DNA of 64,000 nt from Methyloradius palustris (lineage in GTDB: Bacteria; Pseudomonadota; Gammaproteobacteria; Burkholderiales; Methylophilaceae). The notes under the pieces are model-generated. The model saw only the letters and a program-made list of their open reading frames with translations. It was not told the origin of the DNA and ran no database searches. Where the stretch lies: assembly GCF_019703875.1 (NCBI RefSeq), contig NZ_AP024110.1:868001-932000 (forward strand). Direction: 5' to 3'. Shown here piece by piece: positions 47,297 through 55,045 of the stretch. The position numbers and the translations under genes were made by a program. How positions within the stretch are numbered: position 1 is the stretch's first letter; each line of letters opens with the position of its first letter.

Positions 47297-48184
47297 ATGT
47301 ATAAAACTTTAGAAGATTTTGTCGGCAATACGCCACTCGTCAAACTGCAACGCATGGCTGGCAATACCAGCAATACGATACTCTTAAAGCTTGAAGGCAA
47401 TAACCCTGCAGGTTCTGTGAAAGACCGGCCGGCGCTCTCTATGATCAAACGTGCCGAAGCGCGTGGTGATATCAAGCCAGGCGATACGCTGATTGAGGCC
47501 ACGTCAGGCAATACTGGCATTGCACTAGCCATGGTGGCGGCGATGCGCGGTTATAAGATGGTGCTGGTGATGCCTGAAAATCAAAGCATAGAGCGTCGTC
47601 AGAGTATGAAAGCCTTTGGTGCCGAGCTCGTGCTGACACCCAAAGATGGCAGCATGGAACTGGCTCGAGATGTTGCGCTAAAAATGCAGGCCGAGGGTGA
47701 GGGCATAGTGCTAGATCAATTCGGCAATCAAGATAATCCACTTGCCCATTACGAAGGCACGGGACCAGAAATCTGGCGCGATACCGAGGGTAAAATCACC
47801 CACTTTGTGGCCAGCATGGGCACCACAGGCACGATTATGGGCACTTCACGTTATCTTAAAGAGCAGAACCCGAATATCCAGATTATCGGTGTGCAGCCAG
47901 AAGAAGGCGCGCAAATTCCAGGCATACGCAAATGGCCAGTGGAATATATGCCCAGCATTTTTGATGCAAAACGAGTAGATGAGCTGGTGTATGTAAGCCA
48001 AGCCAATGCTGAGAAAACCACGCGTAAGTTAGCCAGTGAAGAAGGTATTTTTGCTGGCATTTCATCTGGCGGCGGCTTGTATGCCGCCTTGCAGCTTTCT
48101 AAAACGCTGGAAAATGCAGTGATTGTCTCCATCGTTTGCGATCGTGGCGACCGTTATCTTTCCACTGGGGTTTTCCCTGCCTAG
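47297..48184 (+). CDS. cysM: Cysteine synthase B
   Basis: PLP enzyme making cysteine (or S-sulfocysteine from thiosulfate) from O-acetylserine. The Lys is in NPAGSVKDRPALSMIKRAE, where VKDRPA is the CysM form of the loop, and the substrate loop is EATSGNTGIALAM. 295 aa. The next gene's longest frame overlaps its end by 62 bp. Confidence 0.96.
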   Translation: MYKTLEDFVGNTPLVKLQRMAGNTSNTILLKLEGNNPAGSVKDRPALSMIKRAEARGDIKPGDTLIEATSGNTGIALAMVAAMRGYKMVLVMPENQSIERRQSMKAFGAELVLTPKDGSMELARDVALKMQAEGEGIVLDQFGNQDNPLAHYEGTGPEIWRDTEGKITHFVASMGTTGTIMGTSRYLKEQNPNIQIIGVQPEEGAQIPGIRKWPVEYMPSIFDAKRVDELVYVSQANAEKTTRKLASEEGIFAGISSGGGLYAALQLSKTLENAVIVSIVCDRGDRYLSTGVFPA

Positions 48185-50021
48185 TTTAAACAGTCATCAC
48201 CAATCACTGCGTTTTGCAGTCTTGGTGATGGGCTTGTTTGTTTTACAAAGCAATCTTGCACAGGCACAAACCAGGCTCAGCATTCAGGTTGGTCAGATGC
48301 AAAGTGATGTCGGTGAAGCACGCAACGTGAATCTCGATGTGCGTTTACTTTCAAGGCCATCTGCAAAACCCACTCTGAATATTCAGGCGAAAGCGCAGAT
48401 AAAAGCTAAGGAAGATAAAGCTTGGAGCGATGCTGCATTGACCTGCGATAGCTTGAGTAATCCATCCTTAGCAAAATGGCAATGTGAGCATGGTAGCGTT
48501 AGTTCAACTGCGTTTAAGCTGCCTTTTAGCCTAGCGATACAACTACCAATTGATAAAAACCAGCCCAACTATTCAGCGGATATTGCATTAAAAAACGCCA
48601 GTTTTAATGATGCTGCAGGGTTACATGCTGGCGATAAAATCAATGCCAGCATGCAAGTTGTCGCAGCTAAAAAAGCCAGCCAGTGGCGTTGGCAAACCAG
48701 TCTGGATTGGCAGTCAGGCGAAGTCTTCTGGCAACCGTTTTATATCGCGACGGCAGGTCATCAACTACATGCTAGTGGCTATCTCGATCAAAATTCCTTG
48801 GCTATCGAGCAGGCATCGCTTGATATAAAAAATGTTGGTGTGGTGAATGTAAACGCCAACATTAGTTTGCCAGACCACGCCATTACTAACCTCACACTCA
48901 ACGCATCTAGCCTTGATATGGCAGCGCTATATCCGCTCATACTCAAGCCTATGCTTGAGGGCGGTAGCCTGAGCCAGCTTGAGGTCGCTGGCAAGGCTGA
49001 TATACAGTTTCAGTTGCTGAATGGTTCGCCGCAGTCTTTTAATGTGCATTTGCAGGATGTCGATCTTGAAGATGGCAACGGCCGCTTTGCACTGTACAAG
49101 CTGAATGCGAGTATTCCGTGGGATTACGATGATGTTCGCAATATGACTGCCAGCTATCAGGGTGGCCATGTGCTTAAATTACCATTGGGCGCGACCAACT
49201 TGAATGCCGAGCTTAATCGCTATGCGCTGACTTCAAGTCAATTGAAATTGCCTGTCTTGGACGGTGCACTGGTGTTGTCAGAGGTTTCGGCCGCGCTACT
49301 CGGCGGTGACTTGCACGGCCATCTGCGCGCTAGCATTTTGCCTATTAGCATGCCTGATCTCAGCCATGCACTTGGCTGGCCGCGAATGGAGGGCAAAGTC
49401 TCTGCAATGATTCCACTGGTCACTTACTCTGCGGGCTACCTAACGACAGATGGTGAGATGCTGTTTAATGTATTCGATGGCACCGCAGTCATCAGGCAAC
49501 TCACAATGCAAACGCCACTCGGCATCAACCCCAAACTCAATGCGGATGTTGAGATGCGCAATCTTGATTTAGGCGCACTGACTCGCACCTTTTCTTTCGG
49601 CGCAATCGAAGGCAAGCTGGATGCTGATATCAAAGAGCTTGAGTTGAATAACTGGCAAGCAGTGAAGTTCGATGCCAATATGCGCAGCAGTGCAGGCCGC
49701 TACCCTAAAAAAATATCACAACGCGCTGTGGAAAATATCTCGTCGCTAGGTGGTCCAGGTGCTTCGCTGGCGATACAGCGCAGTTTCTTGCGGTTCTTCA
49801 AAGAATTCAATTACGAAAAAATCGGTCTCTCATGCCGCCTGATTAATAACACTTGCCTGATGGATGGCGTTGAATCAACCCCGCAAGGGTATGTCATCGT
49901 AAAAGGCAGCGGCGTGCCTGCCATTACCGTGATGGGCTACAATCACAATGTGAATTGGTCGGAGCTGGGCACGAGAATCAAGCGCATTACGCAGAGCAAT
50001 GTGAAACCCGTGATTGAGTAA
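48123..50021 (+). CDS. ydbH: YdbH-like AsmA-type intermembrane lipid-transport protein
   Basis: 632-aa protein of mostly beta structure with a hydrophobic N-terminal segment (LRFAVLVMGLFVLQ) and the C-terminal VENISSLGGPGASLAIQRSF motif of the YdbH/AsmA-like family. The identity rests mainly on its position before ynbE and ydbL, the conserved trio. In E. coli YdbH and YnbE form a bridge between inner and outer membranes. The start is uncertain: TTG 48123 overlaps cysM, and later starts near 48222-48228 would shorten the signal anchor. Confidence 0.78.
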   Translation: MSPSFAIVATVIFPLGFSLPSLNSHHQSLRFAVLVMGLFVLQSNLAQAQTRLSIQVGQMQSDVGEARNVNLDVRLLSRPSAKPTLNIQAKAQIKAKEDKAWSDAALTCDSLSNPSLAKWQCEHGSVSSTAFKLPFSLAIQLPIDKNQPNYSADIALKNASFNDAAGLHAGDKINASMQVVAAKKASQWRWQTSLDWQSGEVFWQPFYIATAGHQLHASGYLDQNSLAIEQASLDIKNVGVVNVNANISLPDHAITNLTLNASSLDMAALYPLILKPMLEGGSLSQLEVAGKADIQFQLLNGSPQSFNVHLQDVDLEDGNGRFALYKLNASIPWDYDDVRNMTASYQGGHVLKLPLGATNLNAELNRYALTSSQLKLPVLDGALVLSEVSAALLGGDLHGHLRASILPISMPDLSHALGWPRMEGKVSAMIPLVTYSAGYLTTDGEMLFNVFDGTAVIRQLTMQTPLGINPKLNADVEMRNLDLGALTRTFSFGAIEGKLDADIKELELNNWQAVKFDANMRSSAGRYPKKISQRAVENISSLGGPGASLAIQRSFLRFFKEFNYEKIGLSCRLINNTCLMDGVESTPQGYVIVKGSGVPAITVMGYNHNVNWSELGTRIKRITQSNVKPVIE

Positions 50022-50080
50022 TGCCAGAATCATGTTCAGAATGAGTGATGACTGAAGTTGTATTTTAAGAGGATGACAAA

Positions 50081-50278
50081 ATGAATAAATGGAAATTAGC
50101 CTTACCAGTTGTGTTCTTACCTCTAGTATTTTTGCCTGCATGCGTCACCATCAACATCTATTTTCCCGCCGCGGCCGCAGAAAAAGCAGCCGACAAGATT
50201 ATTGATGATGTGTGGCAATTAAAACAGCCAAAAGATAAAGCACCTGATGCGCCAGACGCCACCAGACCCGCAAAATAA
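50081..50278 (+). CDS. ynbE: YnbE family outer-membrane lipoprotein
   Basis: 65-aa lipoprotein with lipobox FLPAC and the family motif VTINIYFPAAAAEKAADKII. In E. coli it is the outer-membrane partner of YdbH. It has a GAGGATGACAAA leader and precedes ydbL by 10 bases. Confidence 0.9.
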   Translation: MNKWKLALPVVFLPLVFLPACVTINIYFPAAAAEKAADKIIDDVWQLKQPKDKAPDAPDATRPAK

Positions 50279-50288
50279 GGATGACAAA

Positions 50289-50750
50289 ATGAACGCTATC
50301 AAAATCAAAACTATGTCGCAAAACCGTTTGAACTTAAATTTCCTGATTGCGGCATTCATGTTCCTTGCTATTGGTTTATTTGCGTCTTTCGCACATGCCG
50401 CCGCAGATATTGAAATCAATACACCCGCTGTCTCAGCGATTAAAAATAGCATGCAGGCGCGCCATACCCAGCTTGAGCCTTTTTACGCCAGTGGTGCTGT
50501 TGGCTTAACGCGAGATGGCCTAGTCAGCGTGCGCGATGCCAATGCGGTAGCGCTCTCGCAACGCCAAAGCGTGAATGGCTTGGTCTCTGCCGAGAACACA
50601 GATCGCAACGCACTATATAAAGAGATTGCCAATGGCAATGGCCATCCCGAATGGGAGGCCGAAGTAAGAGCTACTTTCGCCCAGCGCTGGGCACAAAAAG
50701 CACCCGCAGGCTGGTGGGTTGAGGGCGCAAATGGTTGGGTTAAAAAGTAA
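50289..50750 (+). CDS. ydbL: YdbL family protein (DUF1318)
   Basis: 153-aa exported protein: a signal peptide (FLAIGLFASFAHAA), then IKNSMQARHTQLEPFYASGAVG (in part) and GNGHPEWEAEVRATFAQRWA. In E. coli it modulates the YdbH-YnbE bridge. A longer frame begins inside ynbE, but ATG 50289 has the AAGGATGACAAA leader. Confidence 0.88.
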   Translation: MNAIKIKTMSQNRLNLNFLIAAFMFLAIGLFASFAHAAADIEINTPAVSAIKNSMQARHTQLEPFYASGAVGLTRDGLVSVRDANAVALSQRQSVNGLVSAENTDRNALYKEIANGNGHPEWEAEVRATFAQRWAQKAPAGWWVEGANGWVKK

Positions 50751-50780
50751 CTAATTACGAGCTAATATTAAGCCATCCAT

Positions 50781-51557
50781 ATGACACCAACTCTAGTTTT
50801 TGATATTGAAACAGTGCCCGATACCGAAGGCATCAAGACGCTATTGGACTTACCTGATAGCACCTCTGCTGAAGATGTAGCCAACATAGCCTTGCATAAA
50901 CGCCGTCAACATAATGGCAGTGAATTTTTACCTTTGCACCAGCATCGTGTGGTTGCTATTTCATGTGCCTTGCGTGAAGGCGATAGTTTTAAGATATGGA
51001 CGCTTGGCTCGGTGGATGAGCCTGAAGGTCAGCTAATCCAGCGTTTCTTTGATGGCATTGAGAAATACACGCCCAATGTGGTTTCGTGGAATGGCGGTGG
51101 TTTTGATTTACCCGTGCTGCATTATCGTGGCCTGATTCATGGCGTTCAAGCGCCACGCTACTGGGATATGGGCGATGATGACCGTGAATTCAAATGGAAT
51201 AACTACATCGGCCGCTACCACATGCGGCATTTGGATTTGATGGATTTGATGGCCATGTACCAGCCGCGTGCCAATGCGCCGCTGGATGATTTGGCGAAAC
51301 TCTGTGGCTTCCCTGGCAAACTCGGCATGGATGGCTCCAAGGTCTGGGATGCCTATAAAAATGGTGAGACTCAAGGCATCCGCGATTACTGTGAAACCGA
51401 TGTTGCTAATACTTATCTGGTATTTTTGCGCTTCCAACTCATGCGCGGCGCATTAAATTCTGAGTCTTATGCTCATGAGATTAGCCTCGTACGTGATACT
51501 TTGTCTGGCTACACGGGTAAACACTGGCAGGAATTTTTGGCTGCATGGACTGCCTGA
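50781..51557 (+). CDS. DnaQ-like 3'-5' exonuclease (PolB exonuclease-like family)
   Basis: 258-aa protein with exonuclease motifs: Exo I FDIETVPD, Exo II SWNGGGFDLPVL and Exo III YCETDVANTYLVF. It is a stand-alone member of the predicted polymerase-B exonuclease-like family; role in vivo unknown. Confidence 0.85.
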   Translation: MTPTLVFDIETVPDTEGIKTLLDLPDSTSAEDVANIALHKRRQHNGSEFLPLHQHRVVAISCALREGDSFKIWTLGSVDEPEGQLIQRFFDGIEKYTPNVVSWNGGGFDLPVLHYRGLIHGVQAPRYWDMGDDDREFKWNNYIGRYHMRHLDLMDLMAMYQPRANAPLDDLAKLCGFPGKLGMDGSKVWDAYKNGETQGIRDYCETDVANTYLVFLRFQLMRGALNSESYAHEISLVRDTLSGYTGKHWQEFLAAWTA

Positions 51558-51670
51558 TCTTGGTGCATCTTTATTTCTATGGTGCACTCAACTGCTTTTT
51601 TTATAAAAAAACATTTTTATAATTAAAATTAAAGCACTGATTTGGATGTAAAAAACCTAAATTTTTGTTG

Positions 51671-51686
51671 TGGTACATGAATTGCT
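51671..51686 (+). promoter_or_regulatory. Sigma-54 (-24/-12) promoter upstream of riboswitch 1
   Basis: TGGTACATGAATTGCT matches the sigma-54 consensus TGGYAYRNNNNTTGCW at every position (GG-N10-GC spacing). It lies 60 bases before the conserved CTAGGG of the guanidine riboswitch. Two TGGTGCA half-sites at 51561-51567 and 51580-51586 could belong to an NtrC-type enhancer, but their spacing is not the standard palindrome. The rest of 51558-51670 is AT-rich with a T/A palindrome near 51596-51611. Confidence 0.72.
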
Positions 51687-51743
51687 TTATCAGTAATAGT
51701 ATTGAGAAAGCGGTGATTCACCGTATTAAGTATCAAAAAGATC

Positions 51744-51840
51744 ACTAGGGTTCCGTCTTTTGTTTTTATAAAGAGTCTGGTCCGAGAGCGGTCGGCCAAA
51801 TTGATTGGCTACACGGAGGGATAAAAGCCCGGGAGACAGC
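51744..51840 (+). ncRNA. Guanidine-I (ykkC) riboswitch, copy 1
   Basis: All conserved blocks are visible: CTAGGGTTCCG (51745-51755), CTGGTCCGAGAG (51777-51788), ACACGGAGGGATAAA (51811-51825) and GCCCGGGAGA (51827-51836). The class binds free guanidinium and turns on expression. It is followed by a small GCAT...ATGC stem that is also found after copy 2, and by the desaturase-like gene 35-50 bases downstream. Confidence 0.93.
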
Positions 51841-51875
51841 ATTTAACTATGCCGCCTTCTTGAGTTTGTTCTAAT

Positions 51876-52925
51876 GTGAGGGTCAATATCTTGTTAAATC
51901 GTAGCATTGCTTCAGTTAAATTTTTTCAAACACCGTTACCCGATTTGTTGGCCTTTGCATTTGTGCTACTAGGGTATCCATTGGGTGTTTATCTTCTATT
52001 TTCAAACTATTGGCTTATCAATCTTCTTGGCTTAATGCTAACGGCTGAAACCTTAATCATTAGTGCCTATTTGATTCATGAGTTTAGTCATTGGAGTATT
52101 TTTAAGTCCCCCAAAACCAATGAGCGCTGGGCAAATATCATGGCCTGGATTAATGGGAGTTGCTACACCACTTATCAAGCGATTCGCGATCAGCATATGA
52201 AACATCATGTAGATCGTGCAGATGTACTAGATTTCAATGTGCAGCAATTGATGAACGGAATGCCTGCCTGGATTAAAACCATGATTGTTGCGCTCGAATG
52301 GTTATACATACCAGCATTCGAAATCATGATGCATTTCTTAGTAATTCTGTTGCCATTTTTTAACCCTCAGTTTCATAAAAAACGTCTTAGGATACTAGCC
52401 ATTCTGGCAATACGCGTTCCGTTATTCGTTGTGATGGCTTTGGTTTCTTTGAAAGCTTGGCTTTTATATTTGGTTGCGTATTGCATCATGCTAACAGTCT
52501 TGCGTTTTGCTGATGCATTTCAGCATACCTATGACGTTTTCTTAAAAACTGACGCTAAATCAAGTGATGGGAAGTTTAAAGATGGCAAGCTGCGTGATCG
52601 TGCCTATGAACATGCCAATACTTTTTCAAATTTGGCATCCATTAAGTACCCTTGGCTGAATCTGCTATTTCTCAATTTCCCCTATCACAACGCTCACCAT
52701 GAGAAACCTGTCGTGCCTTGGCATAAGCTGCCCGAGTTTCACAAAAAGCTATATGGCGATACCACACATTTGCCAGTAATCCCAATGTCTCGCTTGCTGA
52801 AAACATACCATAAGAACCGAATTAAGCGGGTGGTGAGTGATGATTACGGCGTCATTAGCGACGGCCCGAATGGCGCTGATCAGTTTGTCGGCGGAGTAGG
52901 TGTTTCGTTTCTAACGGCAATATAA
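51876..52925 (+). CDS. Membrane di-iron fatty-acid-desaturase-like protein
   Basis: 349-aa membrane protein with the three His boxes of the desaturase/hydroxylase superfamily: H68-EFS-H72, H107-MK-HH111 and H271-NA-HH275, plus H217 in FADAFQH. Three to four hydrophobic hairpins surround them. The frame opens at GTG 51876, but TTG 51891 has GAGGGT in front and may be the real start (344 aa). The C-terminal tail is glycine-rich. It is the first gene after a guanidine riboswitch, so the substrate may be guanidine-related rather than a lipid; this is inference. Confidence 0.8.
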   Translation: MRVNILLNRSIASVKFFQTPLPDLLAFAFVLLGYPLGVYLLFSNYWLINLLGLMLTAETLIISAYLIHEFSHWSIFKSPKTNERWANIMAWINGSCYTTYQAIRDQHMKHHVDRADVLDFNVQQLMNGMPAWIKTMIVALEWLYIPAFEIMMHFLVILLPFFNPQFHKKRLRILAILAIRVPLFVVMALVSLKAWLLYLVAYCIMLTVLRFADAFQHTYDVFLKTDAKSSDGKFKDGKLRDRAYEHANTFSNLASIKYPWLNLLFLNFPYHNAHHEKPVVPWHKLPEFHKKLYGDTTHLPVIPMSRLLKTYHKNRIKRVVSDDYGVISDGPNGADQFVGGVGVSFLTAI

Positions 52926-52937
52926 AGGTGGTCAAGA

Positions 52938-53720
52938 ATGACTAGTGTGACCAAATTATGGCCGATATTAACCGCCACACATCAATATGATAAATCTCTC
53001 TCGACCCGCAACAGAGGCGCTGGCCAAATGATTGTGGCGCCTATTTTGGCCTATTTGATCGAGACAAAAAATGGGCGAATATTGTATGACGTAGGCTGTG
53101 ATTACAACAAGATTGCCGACCCAGCGCTTCGAGCACGTTACTACAATCCGGATGTATTTGAGTTTGGCGCGCCTGATATGCAAGACTCGCAGCGTTTACC
53201 CAATCAACTTGCCAAAATGGGTTTATCCGTTACAGATATTGATGTCGTGTTTTTAGGCCATCTACATTTTGACCATGCGGGTGGTTTGTGCGATATGTGT
53301 GGGGCTGAGGTGCATATTCAGGAGGCAGAGTTAGCTGCTGCAAACTCTGAAAATGACTTGGCTTATTTTGATAATGAGGTGATTGCACAAAGTAATTGGC
53401 AAGTGAAACAAGGTGAATATGCGCTTGATGCGGGTATTCACGCAATCGCAAGCCCAGGGCATACGGCAGGTCATATGTCTTTATGGATAGAAATGCCTCA
53501 AGGTGCGCCGATTATTCTTGCGGGTGATGCGGCGGACTTAACTGAAAATATTGTCGATGAAGTCGCCCCTGGCAATTGTTGGCAAGATCAAACTGAGCTT
53601 GCAATTGCTAGCATTCGCAAGCTTAAAGCCCTTGCAGAGAAAGAAAAAGCAGAGCTGTGGCCTAACCACGATATTGCTTTTTGGCGCACATTAAAACAGT
53701 TTCCAGAGTTTCATATATGA
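52938..53720 (+). CDS. Metallo-beta-lactamase-fold hydrolase (AHL-lactonase-like family)
   Basis: 260-aa MBL protein with a complete two-metal site: HLHFDH (H108, H110, D112, H113), H175 (PGHTAGH), D197 (AGDAAD) and H244 (NHD). The layout resembles the N-acyl-homoserine-lactonase-like group, which includes many unrelated lactonases and hydrolases. It is 12 bp after the desaturase-like gene and overlaps the transporter by 4 bp, so it belongs to the riboswitch-1 operon. No quorum-sensing gene is nearby. Confidence 0.85.
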   Translation: MTSVTKLWPILTATHQYDKSLSTRNRGAGQMIVAPILAYLIETKNGRILYDVGCDYNKIADPALRARYYNPDVFEFGAPDMQDSQRLPNQLAKMGLSVTDIDVVFLGHLHFDHAGGLCDMCGAEVHIQEAELAAANSENDLAYFDNEVIAQSNWQVKQGEYALDAGIHAIASPGHTAGHMSLWIEMPQGAPIILAGDAADLTENIVDEVAPGNCWQDQTELAIASIRKLKALAEKEKAELWPNHDIAFWRTLKQFPEFHI

Positions 53721-54625
53721 CCAGTATTTCAAATACGAGCAGTACAACTTTAAGCGCTCATCAATCAAAAACCTCATCTGGCTTGCCAGTCATCTCTATT
53801 CTTACAGGTGCCGTATTTTGGGGCTTTTGTTGGTGGCCATTAAAATTCTTTGCAGATGCGGGGCTTTCAGGAAATTTAATTGGCATGACGGCTTACGCCA
53901 TTGTGGGGCTAGTTGCAATCCCTATTGTTTGGAGAGAACGTCACCAGTGGCGAAGCGAAACTGGTTTGTTTTTCCTCATAGGCATATTTTTTGGCTTAGC
54001 TAACATCACTTTCACTACCGCACTTATGGAAGGGGAGGTCGTCAGAGTAATGCTGTTGTTTTACCTGCTACCAGCATGGGGTGCTTTAGGTGGTGTTTTT
54101 TTACTGGGTGAAAAACTTAATAAGCGTCGTTGTATTGCGATAGCACTTTCACTCATCGGTGTGTTTGTGATTTTAGGTGGCGCTGAAATTTTGAATCAGC
54201 CTTTTTCTAGCGTCGATATTATGGCTTTGGCCGCAGGCTTTTGTTTGTCTGCGACAGGGGTGGTCAATAAAATGGCGCAAAAAATCCCCATGGCAAGCCG
54301 TTCTTTTATCCCATTCATTTTTTGTCCGCCGATGGCGCTGGTAGGCAATTATTTTTCGCCGACTACTATGCCCGTGATAGGGACTGTGACTTGGCTATTG
54401 CTAGTGCTATTTGCTTGCTTTTGGCTGTTTGGCGGCACTTTCCTCACCACTTACGGTGTGGCAAATATGGAAACAAGTCGTGCCTCTATATTGCAAGTGA
54501 TGGAGCTCTTTGTGGCAATTGTGACTGCGATGTGGTTGGGCGGTGAAGTGCTGGAGTTAAAAGAATACATTGGTGGAACACTCATCATTATCGCCACGAT
54601 ATTAGAGTCGCTACCTAGTGCATGA
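53717..54625 (+). CDS. EamA/DMT family transporter
   Basis: 302-aa inner-membrane protein with about ten helices in two EamA repeats (GAVFWGFCWWPLKFFADAGL and FGGTFLTTYGVANMETSRAS regions). The ATG overlaps the MBL stop (ATGA). It is larger than the SMR-type guanidinium exporters usually controlled by ykkC RNAs, so it could move a different guanidine compound or an operon product. Direction of transport is not known. Confidence 0.85.
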   Translation: MTSISNTSSTTLSAHQSKTSSGLPVISILTGAVFWGFCWWPLKFFADAGLSGNLIGMTAYAIVGLVAIPIVWRERHQWRSETGLFFLIGIFFGLANITFTTALMEGEVVRVMLLFYLLPAWGALGGVFLLGEKLNKRRCIAIALSLIGVFVILGGAEILNQPFSSVDIMALAAGFCLSATGVVNKMAQKIPMASRSFIPFIFCPPMALVGNYFSPTTMPVIGTVTWLLLVLFACFWLFGGTFLTTYGVANMETSRASILQVMELFVAIVTAMWLGGEVLELKEYIGGTLIIIATILESLPSA

Positions 54626-54740
54626 TTCTTACTTGCGCTCTACATTAGTGCATCTTTTGAGTATCAAATGTTGGGTGTTGTGAGTGATATTTAATGGATA
54701 AGCAATTGATTGCAAGGTTTATATTTAATTTAGATTGAGG

Positions 54741-54756
54741 TGGCATGCTGTATGCT
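54741..54756 (+). promoter_or_regulatory. Sigma-54 (-24/-12) promoter upstream of riboswitch 2
   Basis: TGGCATGCTGTATGCT matches TGGYAYRNNNNTTGCW with one mismatch and the correct GG-N10-GC spacing. It is 60 bases before the riboswitch CTAGGG, exactly as in copy 1. The 115 bases between the EamA stop and this site contain no gene. Confidence 0.65.
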
Positions 54757-54813
54757 TAAGTATTACTAATCGAGAAATTGGTAATACTTTTACCGAAGCA
54801 GTATCGCAAGACA

Positions 54814-54914
54814 TCTAGGGTTCCGTTTTCTTTGCTAATAGAAAAGCCTGGACCAAGAGTTGTCGGCCAACAAACACTTTGGCTACACGGAGGGATAAAA
54901 ACCCGGGAGACAGC
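54814..54914 (+). ncRNA. Guanidine-I (ykkC) riboswitch, copy 2
   Basis: Conserved blocks: CTAGGGTTCCG (54815-54825), CTGGACCAAGAG (54848-54859, a two-base variant of the consensus), ACACGGAGGGATAAAA (54885-54900) and ACCCGGGAGA (54901-54910). It leads the guanidine uptake and degradation operon. Downstream, 54980-55014 forms a hairpin (GGTAAAC with GTTTACC, inner CGAAT/ATTCG) that may be part of the expression platform. Confidence 0.93.
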
Positions 54915-54979
54915 ATGAATGAATGCCGACTTCTCGTACTTTGACCGTTGTGGGAGCTAGATATGTTTTCAGTAAATTG

Positions 54980-55014
54980 GGTAAACAATCAGCGAATCGT
55001 TATTCGTGTTTACC
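54980..55014 (+). promoter_or_regulatory. Hairpin in leader between riboswitch 2 and first gene
   Basis: GGTAAAC (54980-54986) pairs with GTTTACC (55008-55014), with an inner CGAAT/ATTCG stem around a 4-nt loop. No U tract follows, so it is not a classic terminator; it could be an expression-platform or mRNA-stability element. Confidence 0.45.
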
Positions 55015-55045
55015 TTAAATCAAATGCGCTGCTGGACTGTCAGAA

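Noticed and set aside
51596..51611. T7-ATA-A7 palindrome after the exonuclease gene as a terminator
   Set aside because: The stem has no G-C pairs, so it is unlikely to be a stable terminator hairpin.
52938..53720. Quorum-quenching AHL lactonase
   Set aside because: Metal motif and length fit, but there is no LuxI/LuxR gene nearby and the gene is in a guanidine-riboswitch operon, so the name would mislead.
54601..54670. TAGTGCA repeats upstream of sigma-54 site 2 as a full NtrC enhancer
   Set aside because: Half-sites are present but not in the standard GCAC-N7-GTGC palindrome.
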